The notes below the pieces were generated by a model, which did no database searches, was not told the DNA's origin, and saw only the letters and a list, made by a program, of their open reading frames with translations. Shown piece by piece: positions 1 to 62,657 of a stretch of 64,000 nucleotides of DNA. The translations under genes and the position numbers were made by a program. This DNA is from Ecdyonurus torrentis (lineage: Eukaryota; Arthropoda; Insecta; Ephemeroptera; Heptageniidae). The stretch spans positions 8,179,637 through 8,243,636 of the forward strand of contig OX439133.1 of NCBI GenBank assembly GCA_949318235.1, in the 5' to 3' direction. How positions within the stretch are numbered: the first letter of the stretch is position 1; every line of letters starts with the position of its first letter.

Positions 1-378
1 TTCGCTTTTTCATAAACTACGCATGCTGGGACGGATTGGGTCACTCATCGAGATAACTATAAGGCCCACCTTCTGATGGGGGGACCACTTTGGCGGTGGC
101 CCATATAGAAATTCTCAAAATTTCATCGACCAAACCATCCCTATGTTAAGCTTGATATGTCCAAAATTATTTACTCAACAAATCGTAAGCTATTTTTCTT
201 CACTCGCGATAAAATATAAAATCACAATACAACATAATAATTCTTGGGCACTGGAATCTCCTATATATTTGACTGCGCGACTCTCTCATGATGCGACGAC
301 GTGATATATTATAAAGGTAATGGGGACTGTACATTTTGTGTAATGACCTTTCATTATTATGAACTATTATTTATGTTT

Positions 379-49473
<49,095 letters not shown>

Positions 49474-50555
49474 CGGCTATTTATAACATTTATTTTGATA
49501 ACGTAATCTGAATTGATAATATCATCAGAATATTAATTTTAACGAGTTCACTACTTTTTTAATTGATAATAATTTTAAGGTTTATTTTTTTAATATTAAA
49601 ATGTTTTAAATGTATTATAGGAATTTATAAGAACCTATTTAATGTTATTATTAAAGGAGTGTAATTTTAGTCCGAATTACGTAATAAATTAAATAAGAAA
49701 ATAAATTAAAAATGTATTTTTCTTCTTTTCTTTCAATGAGCTATTATTAAAATTCATTTAAAATTTTATTATATGCTCTTTAATATAAAACTATTAAAAT
49801 TTTAACGATATTTGAGATTTTTAATGACTATTCTTCTAATATTCTTGGGTAAAAAAAGTGAACTTGTACATCACAAGTTTCTTGCTCAATTTCAAACATA
49901 ATGCTATAAAAATATGTTGTTTTATTTTTATTATTAACTTTTTTTTTTTATCAACCGATCAAACAGAAATTTAGTCATATCAAAAAGATACAGAAAAGAG
50001 AAATAAAAAGTGCACTTAAAAAAAAAAAAGAAAAAAAAAAGATACATTATTGAAGGTATGATAATTTTAATAAAATATTTTTATGATTTTGTCTCTACAT
50101 AGTCTTTTCTTTGGATTGCAATATTATAATTTTTTGAGTATTACAATTATACGATTATCCATTATTATTATTATTATTTTTTTCGTGGTTAATTTTGTTA
50201 AATTGAAGTGTTATTAAAATAATAATTTTACATTTATAAAATATATTATAATTTGATGTAGCGATGGTGTAAGGGAGGTTGCTTATTGCATAAGTTTATT
50301 TTTTTATGTTTTTAATGAGGGGTGAAAAATATTTTAGTAGGTTGCATATTATATATGATGCAACTATGCCGTGTAAAATGGTCATTTTCAAAATGACCAA
50401 CAAAATATTTTGAATTTATAAAGTGATATAAGTATGCAGTAGAGTGTAAATTATTGTTAATAATATAATAAATTGTTATTGAAAATAAGTTACCAATTAT
50501 CATGATTAATTTTTATCCGTGTAGAAGTTATTAATTTTATTTTATCTTCATCACT
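49474..50555. other. Region upstream of the distal hexokinase exon
   Basis: AT-rich, with no TATA/CCAAT arrangement that stands out and no CpG-rich segment. The 5' UTR, any non-coding first exon and the distal promoter must lie here or farther right, but I cannot place them. Confidence 0.5.
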
Positions 50556-50897
50556 TATAAAGCGATAGACCACATAAAACAAAATGTGCTTTTTATGAAT
50601 AAACACGAAATGTGATCTTCAAAACTGATGATAATTTTTACCAGAATGTTAATGTAGCCCCACGAGAGAGCGTGAAAATACTGTAAAGTATGCAATCTGC
50701 GTGACTATTCATGTTTATGACGTCAGAAACATGCAAATATTAGTAAAAAAAAATGTTGTGCGGGTTGCATAAATCTAATTTTCTGATCACTGCTACAGAA
50801 CTATAGTTGGTTTTTGAGACAAACTAAAGTTATTTATGTAAGTCCCATCAAGTGTTTTGTGATATAAGCTTATGTTTTCTTCTGGTCTATTACTTTA
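50556..50897 (+). mobile_element. Family C MITE, copy 2
   Basis: ttataaagcgatagaccaca to tctggtctattactttaa, with gccccacgagagagcgtgaa and gtgcgggttgcataaatcta inside. Confidence 0.75.
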
Positions 50898-50955
50898 ATT
50901 TTACTAGTTAAAATTAAGGGAGTAATTTTAGTGATATAGCATCTTTCTTGTATTG

Positions 50956-51122
<167 letters not shown>

Positions 51123-51496
51123 AAATGTCTAGCTCACTCTTATACACCAATATTTATCTTTCAAGTTTCCTTATAAGATAGTAAAATAACTTTATGGAAA
51201 AACACATTTATTTATAACTGACGTTAGTATACAAAGAGATAATACTTCTCACTATTTAGAACTAATTTAAATAATACTGATTAAGTTTATCTATTCTTTA
51301 CTATGGATTGTCAATTAAAGCAAGGATGAGATTTGTAAGGATTAACAGAAAGTTATATCAAGATTGCAATAATTGATAAATTACACAATATTGGAAACAT
51401 GAATTATTCTCTCTCTCTTTTTTTTTTTTTTTTTTTTTTATTTATTTAATTTTTTTTTAATTACATTTTGGAAAAAAATCGTTCAGCCAAGATCCT

Positions 51497-51501
<5 letters not shown>

Positions 51502-51584
<83 letters not shown>
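51502..51584. repeat. (CT)n microsatellite, about 40 units
   Basis: Lies 380 bp from the long (GA)n, in opposite purine/pyrimidine orientation, so the two could pair as a hairpin. Confidence 0.95.
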
Positions 51585-51689
51585 ACACTGCTGTATTCAT
51601 GTAAAAAAATTCGTTCAAAATTTGTAAAAAAAAAAAAAAAAAAAAGAAAGAAAAAAAATACGGTTCAATTAAAGAAATAAAAATCAACA

Positions 51690-51910
51690 TGTATTCATAT
51701 CGGTGATGACGTTGCACCAATCAGAGGAGCGCTAGTAAAAAGCATGTGACCTCTAATCTAAAATTACGCTAATTCTGATTGATTTTTTTTTTTTCGATTT
51801 AAGAAAACTGCACGTGTTACCGGTTATAAATACCATCATATACGCATATACTTTAACGTGTTATAAGCCAATAATTATTTGTTTTAAAAAATATATTCTT
51901 AGAAGGTAAA
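51690..51910 (+). repeat. Possible diverged family A-like repeat
   Basis: The order attacgctaattc, cgatttaagaaaactgca and actttaacgtgttataagcc parallels the family A core. A gcaccaatcaga motif at its left also occurs near 37087. Ends are unclear. Confidence 0.35.
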
Positions 51911-52857
51911 AAGTATTACTCAAATACAATAATCCGGATCGTAAACCGGAAGCAATTTCCAATGACAAATAAATTTTTTATCCGACTGTTAAATCCCTTT
52001 TTTTTTTCTTTTTCTTTTTTTTTCTTTTTTTCTTGTTTAATTTAAATAAATAAACGTTTTTATTTATGGCGAGGGTAGAACAAAAATGACAAATACATTG
52101 CACAGTATTTCCATACAGAAATAGAGTAAAATTTTATACCATAGTGTCTGTACCTGTTATAATATTTAACATCAACTTGAATCAACTATAGAGTTAACTG
52201 TTTCTGTACTATATAAGATTTCGTGTTTTACTGAAGCAAGGTCGTTATAACTAACCCTGATAAAAGATATATAATATGCTATGTAGTATATAGTACACTT
52301 TACATTACATATTAAATACCTGAATAAAAATGTGAGGAGATGAAGGTTAACAGGCGAATAAAACCTGCTTGATTTCCTATATAACAATAATTATATTTTT
52401 AATTTTCTATTGTATATATAAATGATTTTTTTTAGCCTTCATTTATTACTATTTGTTTTCTCTAATTTTTTCAAAGAAATGTATATATTTTTATATGATA
52501 CATGAATTTTAAATATAAATGCGAAATTATGTATTGAAGTATGAAAATAATGCACTCTGCTGTTTATTTTTTTGATGTAATATTTATGTTATGACCATAG
52601 TAATGGTTATGACTTTATTATTAATTTTAGATTTTCAATATGGTCTGTTTGCTCTTGGCAATGAATTTTCATTTAAGTGCTACTTACACCTACTTTAAAA
52701 AAAAAATCATTTATATTAAAATATTTACAACTATGTTCTATTGATTCATCCTTATAATTATTTACAACTATAAAACATAAAAATTTCAAATTCCAGATAC
52801 AGAAAAACAAGTGCAATACAGTATTGCATTTATATTTCTTTTTAATTACTATAATGG
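51911..52857. other. AT-rich upstream segment without recognised genes
   Basis: No open frame with family resemblance and no element with visible ends. Confidence 0.55.
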
Positions 52858-53223
52858 AGCTTATCAGTTTAAACGCGCGGGGAAAGCTAAGGGTCCCCTA
52901 ATTTAACATATAGAATGTATGCGGATGACATCATATTTATTGCGCTTGGAGGCCATACTGGAGTAGTGCATAACATTGCTCAGCATAGGACAAACTTCAT
53001 TTAAGCCCATTTTCCTTAGGAAATCGGTTAACTTTTTGTTATTGTTATTTTTCTCACATACTTGAGATACGAATTCAACATATTCACAGCATCAATGCTC
53101 TCAAAAATATTGCATAGTGATTTTAAACTGGCAAAATGATTTAATGTCCTATGCCACCCATTTTATTGAGTTATCCAACATGGCGTCGACTTTAAAATGA
53201 ATGCATAGAACCTATACGCTTAT

Positions 53224-53260
<37 letters not shown>

Positions 53261-53392
53261 TGCAATTTTTGAAAAAACTGCTCCACTGATTTCGGAGAAA
53301 TTTGAATGAGAAATGTTAGACATGCTTTTACGTAATTGAAGCCATATTAAATTTTTAAGAGTTTTTTTAAACTGATATTCTCCATTAGCATT
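52858..53392 (+). mobile_element. Family A element interrupted by family B
   Basis: The left piece (ggagcttatcagtttaaacg, aagggtcccctaatttaaca) stops at 52912 and resumes at 53213 (tatacgcttatg ... tttaaactgatattctcc). The 52913-53212 insert is a family B copy. The resumed core contains a 33-nt poly(T). Confidence 0.82.
52913..53212 (-). mobile_element. Family B element nested in family A
   Basis: gaatgtatgcggatgacatc at the left and aaaatgaatgcatagaacc at the right, with TA repeats on both sides. It closely resembles the 59558-59862 copy, sharing attgcgcttggaggccata. Confidence 0.82.
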
Positions 53393-53457
53393 AAATTTAA
53401 TGATGGTTTTGTAACATGTTTAATTACATTTTATTCCATACTAGCGATTTTTATAGT

Positions 53458-53518
53458 CACTCTCTCTCTCTCTCTCTCTCTCTCCCTCTCTCTCTATCTA
53501 TCTCTCTATCTCTCTCTT
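53458..53518. repeat. (CT)n microsatellite with TCTA interruptions
   Basis: Imperfect CT run of about 60 bp. Confidence 0.9.
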
Positions 53519-54474
53519 CGTCTTCTTCTTCTACGTTGCTTGCTTACCCGATCGTATAACATTATGATATCTTTTCTGTGTTATTTCTATAGTTAAATAA
53601 TATTAATTGATAGACAGATTTTTGATTGATTGAACTAACAATAAGAGACGGCTGCGTTAATAACTCTTAAATTAATTTACTCCCTTTTTTTGTTAGTTGA
53701 TATTAATAACACGGCTGCACAAATATTAACTGATAGTAAAATTTGATAATTTAATTTGAGTTTATAAAAAAAAAAATGCGGTTCTTTATAACACAAAATT
53801 AATAGTTATAAAACAATGCCTATAATATTTAAAAATTAATTTAAAATTAAAAAACAAGTCTGCAAATTACCAGTTTACAATTAAATTTTACAAGTTAAAA
53901 ATAAATCTAAAATAAGGGAAAAGTAATTAAAAAAAAGTGGACAATCCCCATATAAATAACAGTAATCTACATATATGGTTAAAAACACTCGCGTCTCTTT
54001 AAAAAAAATCATTACTTAATATGTCTATCTATCTTTTTAAAAAACAAGTTTAAATTTTTGAAAAGAAAAATTAAAGATCTAGACAGGCGCCAACTTAAAA
54101 AACCTGTAGAAAACGTTTATGCTATTTTTATAATCTCAAGTTCGAATCGTACCACGCCCTTTTTTGTGTCTCATAATTTGATTTTTTTTTTTTTCTTCAG
54201 TAATTTTCTTTCCTTATTCTTAATTGCAATGTAATGTTGCATGTATGTATTGCAAAATATTTTATTTATCTTTTTCTTTATACGGAACAAGTTTTATATG
54301 CATGTTTAATATTTTGTTGCTAAGGTACTTTTTGCATTGTGTAGTGCAATTTCATAAGCTTGCATTTTAATTTAACGTCTTAAAGATTACAAAATTATCA
54401 TTCTTGTCTAGATAATTTTTTTCAAGATTAATCAATGTATGAGAATTGCAGTCTCATTAGGCTCATTACAGAGC

Positions 54475-54811
54475 TGAAAGCCATAGACCACATAAAATAA
54501 CATGTGCTTTTTAATGAATAAACACGAAAAGGGATCTTCAAAACTGATGATATTTTTTATCAGAATGTCGCCCAACGAGAGAACGTGAGAAAACTGTAAA
54601 GTAAAGATTTGCGTGAAAATTCATGTTTATGACGTCAGAAACATGCAAAAATTATTATGAAAAATGTTGTGCGGGTTGCATAAATCGAATTTTCTGATCA
54701 CTGCTACGGGGTTACTGTTGGGTTTTGAGACAAACTAATGTTATTTATGTAAATCCCATCAATTGCTTTGTGTTTTAAATGCTTATGTTTTTCACTGGTC
54801 TAGTCCTTTAA
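54475..54811 (+). mobile_element. Family C MITE, copy 3
   Basis: gaaagccatagaccacataa to actggtctagtcctttaaa, with tgacgtcagaaacatgcaaa and tgtgcgggttgcataaatcg inside. Confidence 0.75.
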
Positions 54812-54926
54812 ATGAACATGAATATACTAACGTAAGCGAGTACATAAAAAAACTATTTAAAATACATGATTTTCAAAATTCATAACATGCAGAATAAAAA
54901 AATATTCAGCTGCGTTTCTCATTTTT

Positions 54927-54928
<2 letters not shown>

Positions 54929-54993
<65 letters not shown>
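54929..54993. repeat. (GA)n microsatellite
   Basis: About 32 units. Confidence 0.95.
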
Positions 54994-54994
<1 letters not shown>

Positions 54995-55509
54995 GCAAGT
55001 TTCGATAAACAGCATTTAATTAATTTGTGCAAAAATTCGCTCACGGAAAAAAAAATACTATTCAACATCCCAGAAGATTTTGGAAAATCACAAAATCTAT
55101 ATTTTCTGTATACTAGTCTTTTTTAAAGAATTTTGAAGGAAAAAAAGTTAAATTTTTATACAACAAAATTAGCTCTCCACTAATAATATTATTTGCATAT
55201 AAATATAGTATATCTAAAAGTGAATGAACTTTTAACAACAGATAATATTATAAGATTCGTTACAATACTTAAAGCACCTACATTATATATAAATTGACCT
55301 CGATATTGAACTAATCAATCAATTAAAGCACACATATCCTTATCAATAAAATACTTAATGATGTCATATTAGCCAAGATCAAATAAGAATAAAATTAGAA
55401 TGCATACAACTTTCACTGTACACCTTTTTTTTCCCATTCATGTTTGCGTATGATCGTGTCTAGTTGCAATCTATCATTTTATTTACTTCAAAAAACTAAA
55501 TATAACTTA

Positions 55510-55517
55510 AGAGAGAG

Positions 55518-55608
<91 letters not shown>
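55510..55608. repeat. (GA)n microsatellite
   Basis: About 49 units with two early interruptions. Confidence 0.95.
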
Positions 55609-55611
<3 letters not shown>

Positions 55612-55794
55612 AAGTTTCATTTTATTTTTTAAAGTTTGATAAAAATTGCTATTAAAAATTTTGGCCATTAAAACCCAATAGTTATTTGGATTTCTAGGGA
55701 TTCTAAGTACTATTAAAAAATCAGGGGACTTTTTATTGCATATTCTGAAGAAAAAATAATAATATTAAAATAATAATAATAATCGTCCTTAAAA

Positions 55795-57280
55795 AATTTA
55801 TGCCAAAATTAAAAATACTTAGTGAACTCTAAAATTACAAAGTGATGCATAAATCGATTCTGGATTATTACCCCCCACCCTATCTTTTTTGTTAATTGAC
55901 TTTTGTTTTTTCTTCAGAATATGCAAATGAAAAAATCTCATATATATTTTTTTCCACCAGTTTATTATTTCTTCTGAAGATTGTATTATTATTCAATATT
56001 TTTCATAAAGTTTTTTTCTTTTTTTTTTTAAAATCATCATTGGGGTAAAACTTATTTATTGTCACTCGTCTTTAATTAGTAAATACAGTATATAAGTAAA
56101 AAACTCTATTAAATTATTTCATTATACTTAAAACGGATTGAATTGGTGTCTAAATTTAAAATATATACAACACAAATATTTTGTGTTTACATTAATTTAC
56201 GACAATAAGAGTCGTATTTTTAATTTAACCTATATTTTACAATAAATAATAAAGGCACATAATATTTCAAATAAAAACAATACATTACTTTACATGAAAA
56301 ATGCACCAAAACCCGCAATTAAAATTAATATGTGAGTCATACTATATAGTAAAATAATTTTAATAATAATAAATAAATAGAAAAAATATATATTTTCCCT
56401 TTTATTATTTTTTTATATTATTTAATTCGTTAATTATTTTAAAGGTGATTATTTTGAACAAATACGTGTTTCCGACAGAAAAATCATGCCTTACGTTTTT
56501 GTGTGCAATTTTGTTATCACATAAAAAAAGTCACTAAAAAATTGATGCGAAAATTAAAAAATTATTAAAAATGCTTATTCAACTCAAAAATTACAAATTG
56601 ATGCACAAATAGATTCAGGATTATCCCCCCCCCCCCCTCTCTTTTTTGTTTATAGGCTTTTGTTTTTTCTTCAGAATATATGCAATGAAAAAGAAAAAAT
56701 CTCGTCTCGTTTTTCTTTTTTTTTTCCACCAGTTTATTATTTCTTCTGAAGATTGTATTATTCAATATTATTTATATATATATTTTTTATCATCTTCGGA
56801 GGAAAACTTATTTATTGTCACTCGTCTTTAATTAGTAAATACATAAGTACCTAAATCTATTAAATTATTTCATTATACTTAAATCGTATCGAATTGGTGT
56901 CTAAATTTAAAATATATAAAAAACAAATATTTCTTGTTTACATTTATTTACGAGAAAAATTGAGACATATATTTAACTTGGCCTATATATTTTACAAATA
57001 ATAATAAAAGCACATATATTTTCAAATAAAACCAATACATTACTTTACACGAAAAATGCACCAAAACCAACTGTTAAAATCAATATGTGGGTCATAGTAA
57101 AATATTTATAATAATAATAATAAATAAATAGAAAAAAATTCACTAAAATTATTTTTTTTTATTTTTTTTTATACATATATAGAAAATAATTTTAAAGGTG
57201 GTGGTTTTGAACAAGTACATGTGTTTTTGACGGAAAAAACATGCAATTAGTTTTTGTGGGCAATTTTTTATCGCAAAAAA
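55795..57280 (+). repeat. Tandem duplication, two units of about 740 bp
   Basis: Unit 1 (about 55795-56539) and unit 2 (about 56540-57280) share blocks in the same order: aaattacaaa(g/t)tgatgca, ttttgttttttcttcagaat, ccaccagtttattatttctt, gtcactcgtctttaattagt, gaattggtgtctaaatttaa, aatacattactttaca and gaaaaatgcaccaaaacc, then a ttttaaaggtg...ttttgaacaa block. Small insertions and base changes are scattered along the length, so the duplication is not new. No gene is seen in it. Confidence 0.85.
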
Positions 57281-58224
57281 AAAAAAAAAAAAAAAAAAAA
57301 ACTTTTTTAGACATAATTTATATTAACTTAATAAGCGACCTTCAACTACAAAAAATCCATTAAAATTATTAATATACTTTTTTTTTCTTACAGAAATGTT
57401 GTTTACAAACAGTTACAAACATGAATTTCTTATGAACTTGCATGTATGGCTGAAAAACAAATCGATTACATCTATTTCAAGCCTTGGACACTCGTCATCA
57501 TGCTATTGTGTTCTAAAAAGTGATTGCGGTACATTATTATAAATTAATACGAAGAATGTATTGATTTTGAAAATGATTTTTTATCACATACGCAGTTTGT
57601 ATAACAAAAATACATTTTAAGGAGTGTATCTCAAAATCTAAAAAAAAAAAAAAAAAAAAAATGATACCATTTGAAAATCAATCATAAACATAAATAATAA
57701 GCTACCTATGATAAAATTTTAAGAACCTGTGACTATCAGATAAGGGAGAAAATAATTATTGAAATTAACATGGGTTCTTATGGCACTAAAATATCAAAAT
57801 TTAAAATTTAGCACGGTTATCCTCCATTTTTCCCCTCTTTGAGGATACCTTATACTAATAATGTATCTTATGTATCAGTATGCAAAATGTATCATGAGAG
57901 AAAAAAAATGATAATAGTAATGGCTTATTATCCTCTTCATTCCAAGTATATATATTACATGGAGTAAACATTAGGTAAGTCAATAAAAAAGAAAAAAAAT
58001 CGAAACAAAAATCGAAAAAAAAAAAAAAAAAAAAAACGAAAAAGATAAAACAAGTTGAGATAAAAAGATGTAAATTGGAACAAAAAACTCCCTTGATTTT
58101 ACGCATATTTTTAAAGCGTGCAGGTAGGAGCGGGTCCAGGATACCGCTCTACTAATTCTCAGTTAGGACGTTAGGACTGTATCTATTGCAAAGCACAGAA
58201 TTTTAACACTCGCTTTTTGCTTAA
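57281..58224. other. AT-rich segment without recognised genes
   Basis: It contains poly(A) runs near 57279-57301, 57640-57661 and 58016-58036. No supported gene. Confidence 0.55.
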
Positions 58225-58557
58225 TTTAAAAGCATAGAAAACATGAAACAACATGTTCTTTAACACAAAATGGGATCTACAAAACTGATGATAATTTTTA
58301 CCAGAATTTAAATGTGGCCCCACAAGAGAGCGTGAAAAAACTGTAAATTATGCAATTTGCGTGAATATTTCTGTTTATGACGTCAGAAACAGGCAAAAAC
58401 TAGTATAAAAATGTTGTGCGGGTTGCATAAATCAAAATTTTTTGATCACTGTTACGGCGCTTCAGTTGGGTTTTGAGATCAATTAATGTTATTTATGTAA
58501 GTCCCATCATGTGTTTTGTGATATAAATGCTCATATTTTCATGTTGTCTATGCCGTA
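58225..58557 (+). mobile_element. Family C MITE, copy 4
   Basis: ttaaaagcatagaaaacatg to catgttgtctatgccgtaag, with ccccacaagagagcgtgaaa and gtgcgggttgcataaatcaa inside. The termini are more diverged than in other copies. Confidence 0.68.
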
Positions 58558-59523
58558 AGTATATTTTATTTTCCGTGTATATAGTGTGGATTCTAGAGTG
58601 GGTAGGAGGTCTGCAAGAGTAAGAAAGTTAGTTATAAAAGAATTATTATTATTATAATATTAATTGTAAATAATGACTAGCCCAATCCTTGTTGTTACTA
58701 TACTGTATATGAACTGTGTGGGTCAATAAAATGTCTTATTTTCTTATTGACAAAAAGATACATGTATATTTTTGCTTTTCTCAGAGCCGCACAAAAAACA
58801 TGTTTCAAATTTATGACACTACAATCATTTAAAAAAAAGTTGGGTACTGAAGATAACTATACATAAAATATTTATTATAATTACTGTAATCTGTGTTATC
58901 ATTATTTAATTTCAAGTAGTTTTTCAAGGGCCAACACATATGTACATACTGTATGTCTTTTTACGTTTTTTAATATCAAATCAAATTGTATGTTGCGTCA
59001 AAACATTCCCAATAAAACGTCAATACGTTATCTATCACAACAAGCAATTCATTGAATTATTATTTGTCAACAAACATAGGAAAATCCTATATAATTGATT
59101 AGAATTGTTTTTCTAGTCTGTCTTTTCCGCGTACGAATGTTTAAATATTATACTGTACTGTACTGACAATGTTCAATAACTTTTGTGGCATCTAGTGTCA
59201 ATATCACAATCTAAAATATGTTGAGAGCAGTGAGTGCTGCAACCTTTCGAGATATATAGAACTATGTTGTTTTGTAGTGGGAAAATAAAGTTTTGAATTT
59301 TTTGGTATATCAATAATAAAAAATGTTTAGATTTTGCTGATTTTTCAATACTAAAATAGCTAAAAGAATGACCATTATGATTTTAATATTCATATGCAAA
59401 GTTTGTAAATGAATAAGAAAAAATGATATTTTTAAAAAAATAAGACAAAATTAGAAATTAATATATTTTTTTTATTGTTCTTTTAGAGCTTTAGACAGCC
59501 CTATGCTAGATCGTCCTCCTATA
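58558..59523. other. AT-rich segment without recognised genes
   Basis: No open frame with family resemblance and no element with visible ends. Confidence 0.5.
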
Positions 59524-59557
59524 GAGTGTTCGCATTCATATAAAAGTTGCAGCTATA

Positions 59558-59862
59558 GGGTGTATGCGGATGACGTCATATTTATTGCGCTTGGAGGCCA
59601 TATTGGAGTAGTGCATAACATTGCTCAGCATAGGACAAACTTCATTTAAGCCTATTTTCTTGGTGTAATCGGTTAATTTTTTTGTTGTTATTATTTTTCT
59701 CACATACGTGAGATATTAATTCAACATATTTGCAGCAATAATGCTCTCAAAAATATTTCATAGTGCATGTTTTTAAACTGGCAAAATGATTTTTTTCCCT
59801 ATGCCACCCATGTTATTGAGTTATCCAACATGGCGTCGACTTTAACATGAATGCATAGACCC
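59558..59862 (-). mobile_element. Family B element nested in family B
   Basis: GGGTGTATGCGGATGACGTC ... CATGAATGCATAGACCC inside a TA duplication, in reverse orientation relative to its host copy. Confidence 0.82.
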
Positions 59863-60028
59863 TATATATGAGCACAAAATAACATGAGCTAGAATAAGAA
59901 AATAACACATTTCGCTAAAATACTTCGCAATATTTTTGAGAGCATTGATGCTGTTAATGGTTGAAATAAGTATCTCAAGTATATGCATGTGAGAAAAATA
60001 ATAACCAAAAAAATTAACTAATTTTCCA

Positions 60029-60249
60029 ATGGAGGTTGGTAATTGGTTTAAAAAATTCTTAAAATTTGTCTCTGTCTTAAAAAACGTTAAAGTGTGTCTA
60101 GTATTTTTCATTTCAATTTCTCCAAAATCGGTGGAGTAGTTTTCTCAAAAATTACAAAAAACGTGTTTTTCCCTATAAGCGTATTGTTAAATTAGGGGAC
60201 CCTTAGCTTTCACCTCGTCTCCCCGCGCGCTAACCCGATAAGCTCCATT
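60029..60249 (-). mobile_element. Family A element nested in family B
   Basis: A 221-bp short copy with ends aatggaggttggtaattggt and gctaacccgataagctccat. The core runs in reverse (ttctcaaaaattacaaaaaa, ttaaattaggggacccttag). Confidence 0.8.
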
Positions 60250-60798
60250 AAAATTGCCGAAAGTCACGTTTATCCTATGCTGAGCAATGATATTTATTGC
60301 TCCAGTACGGCGACAAATCACAATCAGTATATGACGTGAGGCGCATACACACACAATATAATATTTTGCAACTTTATTTGCATAAACACTTGCAATAAGC
60401 ATTACAATAATATCGTCAAAGTCACACATTGGTAATTTACCTCACTTAACTCAAAGAAATACTATCGTCAGAATTTTCTTAAAGGCAGTTAGTTATATTT
60501 ATTATTCTAAACACGTACTACAGTATTTGCAGTGTATTATTATGCATACATATAATTATTATCTATGGTTTCAGGGGAAAATACCAAGTTAAAGAGGAAA
60601 TAATGGTGCGATGATACCAAGTGACGTAATGATTGACACAATGCCAAGAGGAAATGTCATTAAAAATATAAATAATTATATAATATGAGTTATACAATAT
60701 ACACGCTGTTTAGATTTATGTGCAGGCTGAAAAATATGCATGGAAAAATTATAAACATTACTAAACCTGTAACTAGCTGTTAATTAAACAATTTGGCG

Positions 60799-61140
60799 TT
60801 AAAGCCATAGACCACATAAAACAACATGTGCTGTTTAATGATTAAACACGAAATGGGATCTTCAAAACTAATGACAATTTTTACCAAAATGTTAATGTAG
60901 CCTCACGAGAGAGTGTGAAAAAACTGCAAAGTATACAATTTGCGTAAAAATTTATATTTATGACGTCAGAAACCTTGCAAAAATTAGTATGAAAATGTTA
61001 TGCGGGTTTCATACATTGATTTTTCTGATCACTGTTACGGGGCTACTGTTGGGGTTTGAGACAAACTAATCTTATTTATGTAAATCCCATCACGTGTTTT
61101 GTGATAAATGTTTATGTTTTTCTCTGGTCTATTCCTTTAA
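60799..61140 (+). mobile_element. Family C MITE, copy 5
   Basis: gttaaagccatagaccacat to tctctggtctattcctttaa, the clearest pair of family C ends. Right-end TTAA is present; at the left gTTAAAG gives TTAA. Confidence 0.82.
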
Positions 61141-62047
61141 CGTTTTTGTTTTTAAGTTATAGTGTAATTAACTTATATTTTTAACGTTTTAGAAAACTTA
61201 GGTAACGACTGCAAGTCTGAATGTAATTTTGCAGTACAATCCAATAATTGAATTGAAAAACGTTGGAACAGTAACTTGTTAATATAAACGTTATTTCTTC
61301 AGTAAAAAAAAAAAAACAAAAAAAACAAAAAAAACGTCTGAAAAGTAACTTTTAATTACTTTTTTCGTGCAAGGCGATTCTTAAAAAAAAGGAAATTTTT
61401 GGCGTAAATTATAAATCCCGTAATTTTAAATAAAAAAAATATATTAATATTTTTAGACAGCATAATTCCAAACAAACCTATTTTCTTCATTTGTGATTAA
61501 TAATAATCTAAAATTACTAATTATCATAAAAAATATGACAATATAAATAATAATATTAATCAAAAGATAGAGTAAAAATGCTTTATAAACTTTTAATCCG
61601 CAATTTATAGCCATCAATCAAAGATAAATTATCATACGTTTAAGTTTTTTTTTTTAATTTCTTTTTAGTTCATATAAGCTATACACAAAATATAATGTAC
61701 AAAAAAAAATCATAAGAAAAAAAAAATATCAATCAATTATTAATCTTTATTTCAAAATTTTTAAGGAATTTCCAGAGCTTATGTTTTTAAAGATTAAGGA
61801 TCAATGATTATATATTTTTCATTAAAGAAAAATAAGATACTACACGCACGACCAATGATTGTATTTTAAATTTTAATTTCAGTTGCTATAAAATTATTTT
61901 TAACGTATATTTATAAACTAATTAAATAAGCAATAATTGAAATCAAATATACTATTATGAATAATTTATTTTCATTAATTTATATAGATGCAAATTTTGT
62001 CACATTATTATCTTCATTAAGTCCTTTCATAATTATCAAAATGTAAA

Positions 62048-62373
62048 TTTAAAGCCATAGACCACATAAAACAACATATGTGCTTTTAATGGGATCTTTA
62101 AAACTGATAACAACCTTTAACCTAATGTTAATTTAGCCCCACGAGAGAGCATGAAAAAACTGTAAAGTATATGCAATTTGCTTGAAGATTCATGTTTATG
62201 GCGTCAAAAACATGCAAAAATTAGTATGAAAATGTTGTGCGGGTTGCATAAATCGAATTTTCTGATCACTACTACGGAGCTACAGTTTATGAGAGATACT
62301 AAATTTATTTACGTAAGTCCCATCTAGTGTTTTGTTATATAAATGCTTATCTTTTTCACTGGTCTAATCCTTT
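62048..62373 (+). mobile_element. Family C MITE, copy 6
   Basis: tttaaagccatagaccacat to cactggtctaatcctttta, with gccccacgagagagcatgaa and gtgcgggttgcataaatcga inside. It lacks about 20 bp near the left end compared with other copies. Confidence 0.76.
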
Positions 62374-62657
62374 TATTCCATTACACTTTTTTACTTTCTA
62401 ACACATTCTATAACAGTTACAGCCATAGCATATAATTTTAGTCTACGAAATTAACATGAGGGACACTTAAAAATATTTATAAAGTAGATTTTTAAATAAA
62501 AAGTATTATTTGTAAAATAATATTAATTATAATATAATATTTATATGAAAAAATAATATTAATTAAAAATAATAACACAATAATAATAAATAAAAATTAT
62601 TAATTGTATAATATTAATAACTAAATTTTAAATATTTCAATACAAATTAAGAGTATA

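Larger units (their letters stand above)
59524..60354 (+). mobile_element. Family B element containing two further insertions
   Basis: Three pieces make one forward family B copy: 59524-59557 (gttcgcattcatataaaagt), 59863-60028 (gagcacaaaataacatgagc ... aaattaactaattttcc) and 60250-60354 (cctatgctgagcaatgatat ... gaggcgcatacac). The gaps are a reverse family B copy and a family A copy. Confidence 0.78.

Noticed and set aside
1..378. Possible further gene at the left edge
   Set aside because: The segment follows the hexokinase stop codon and shows no open frame or splice signals; it is best read as 3' UTR or flank.
60187..60429. 80-codon minus-strand frame
   Set aside because: It spans the junction of nested family A and family B elements, so it is chance translation of repeats.
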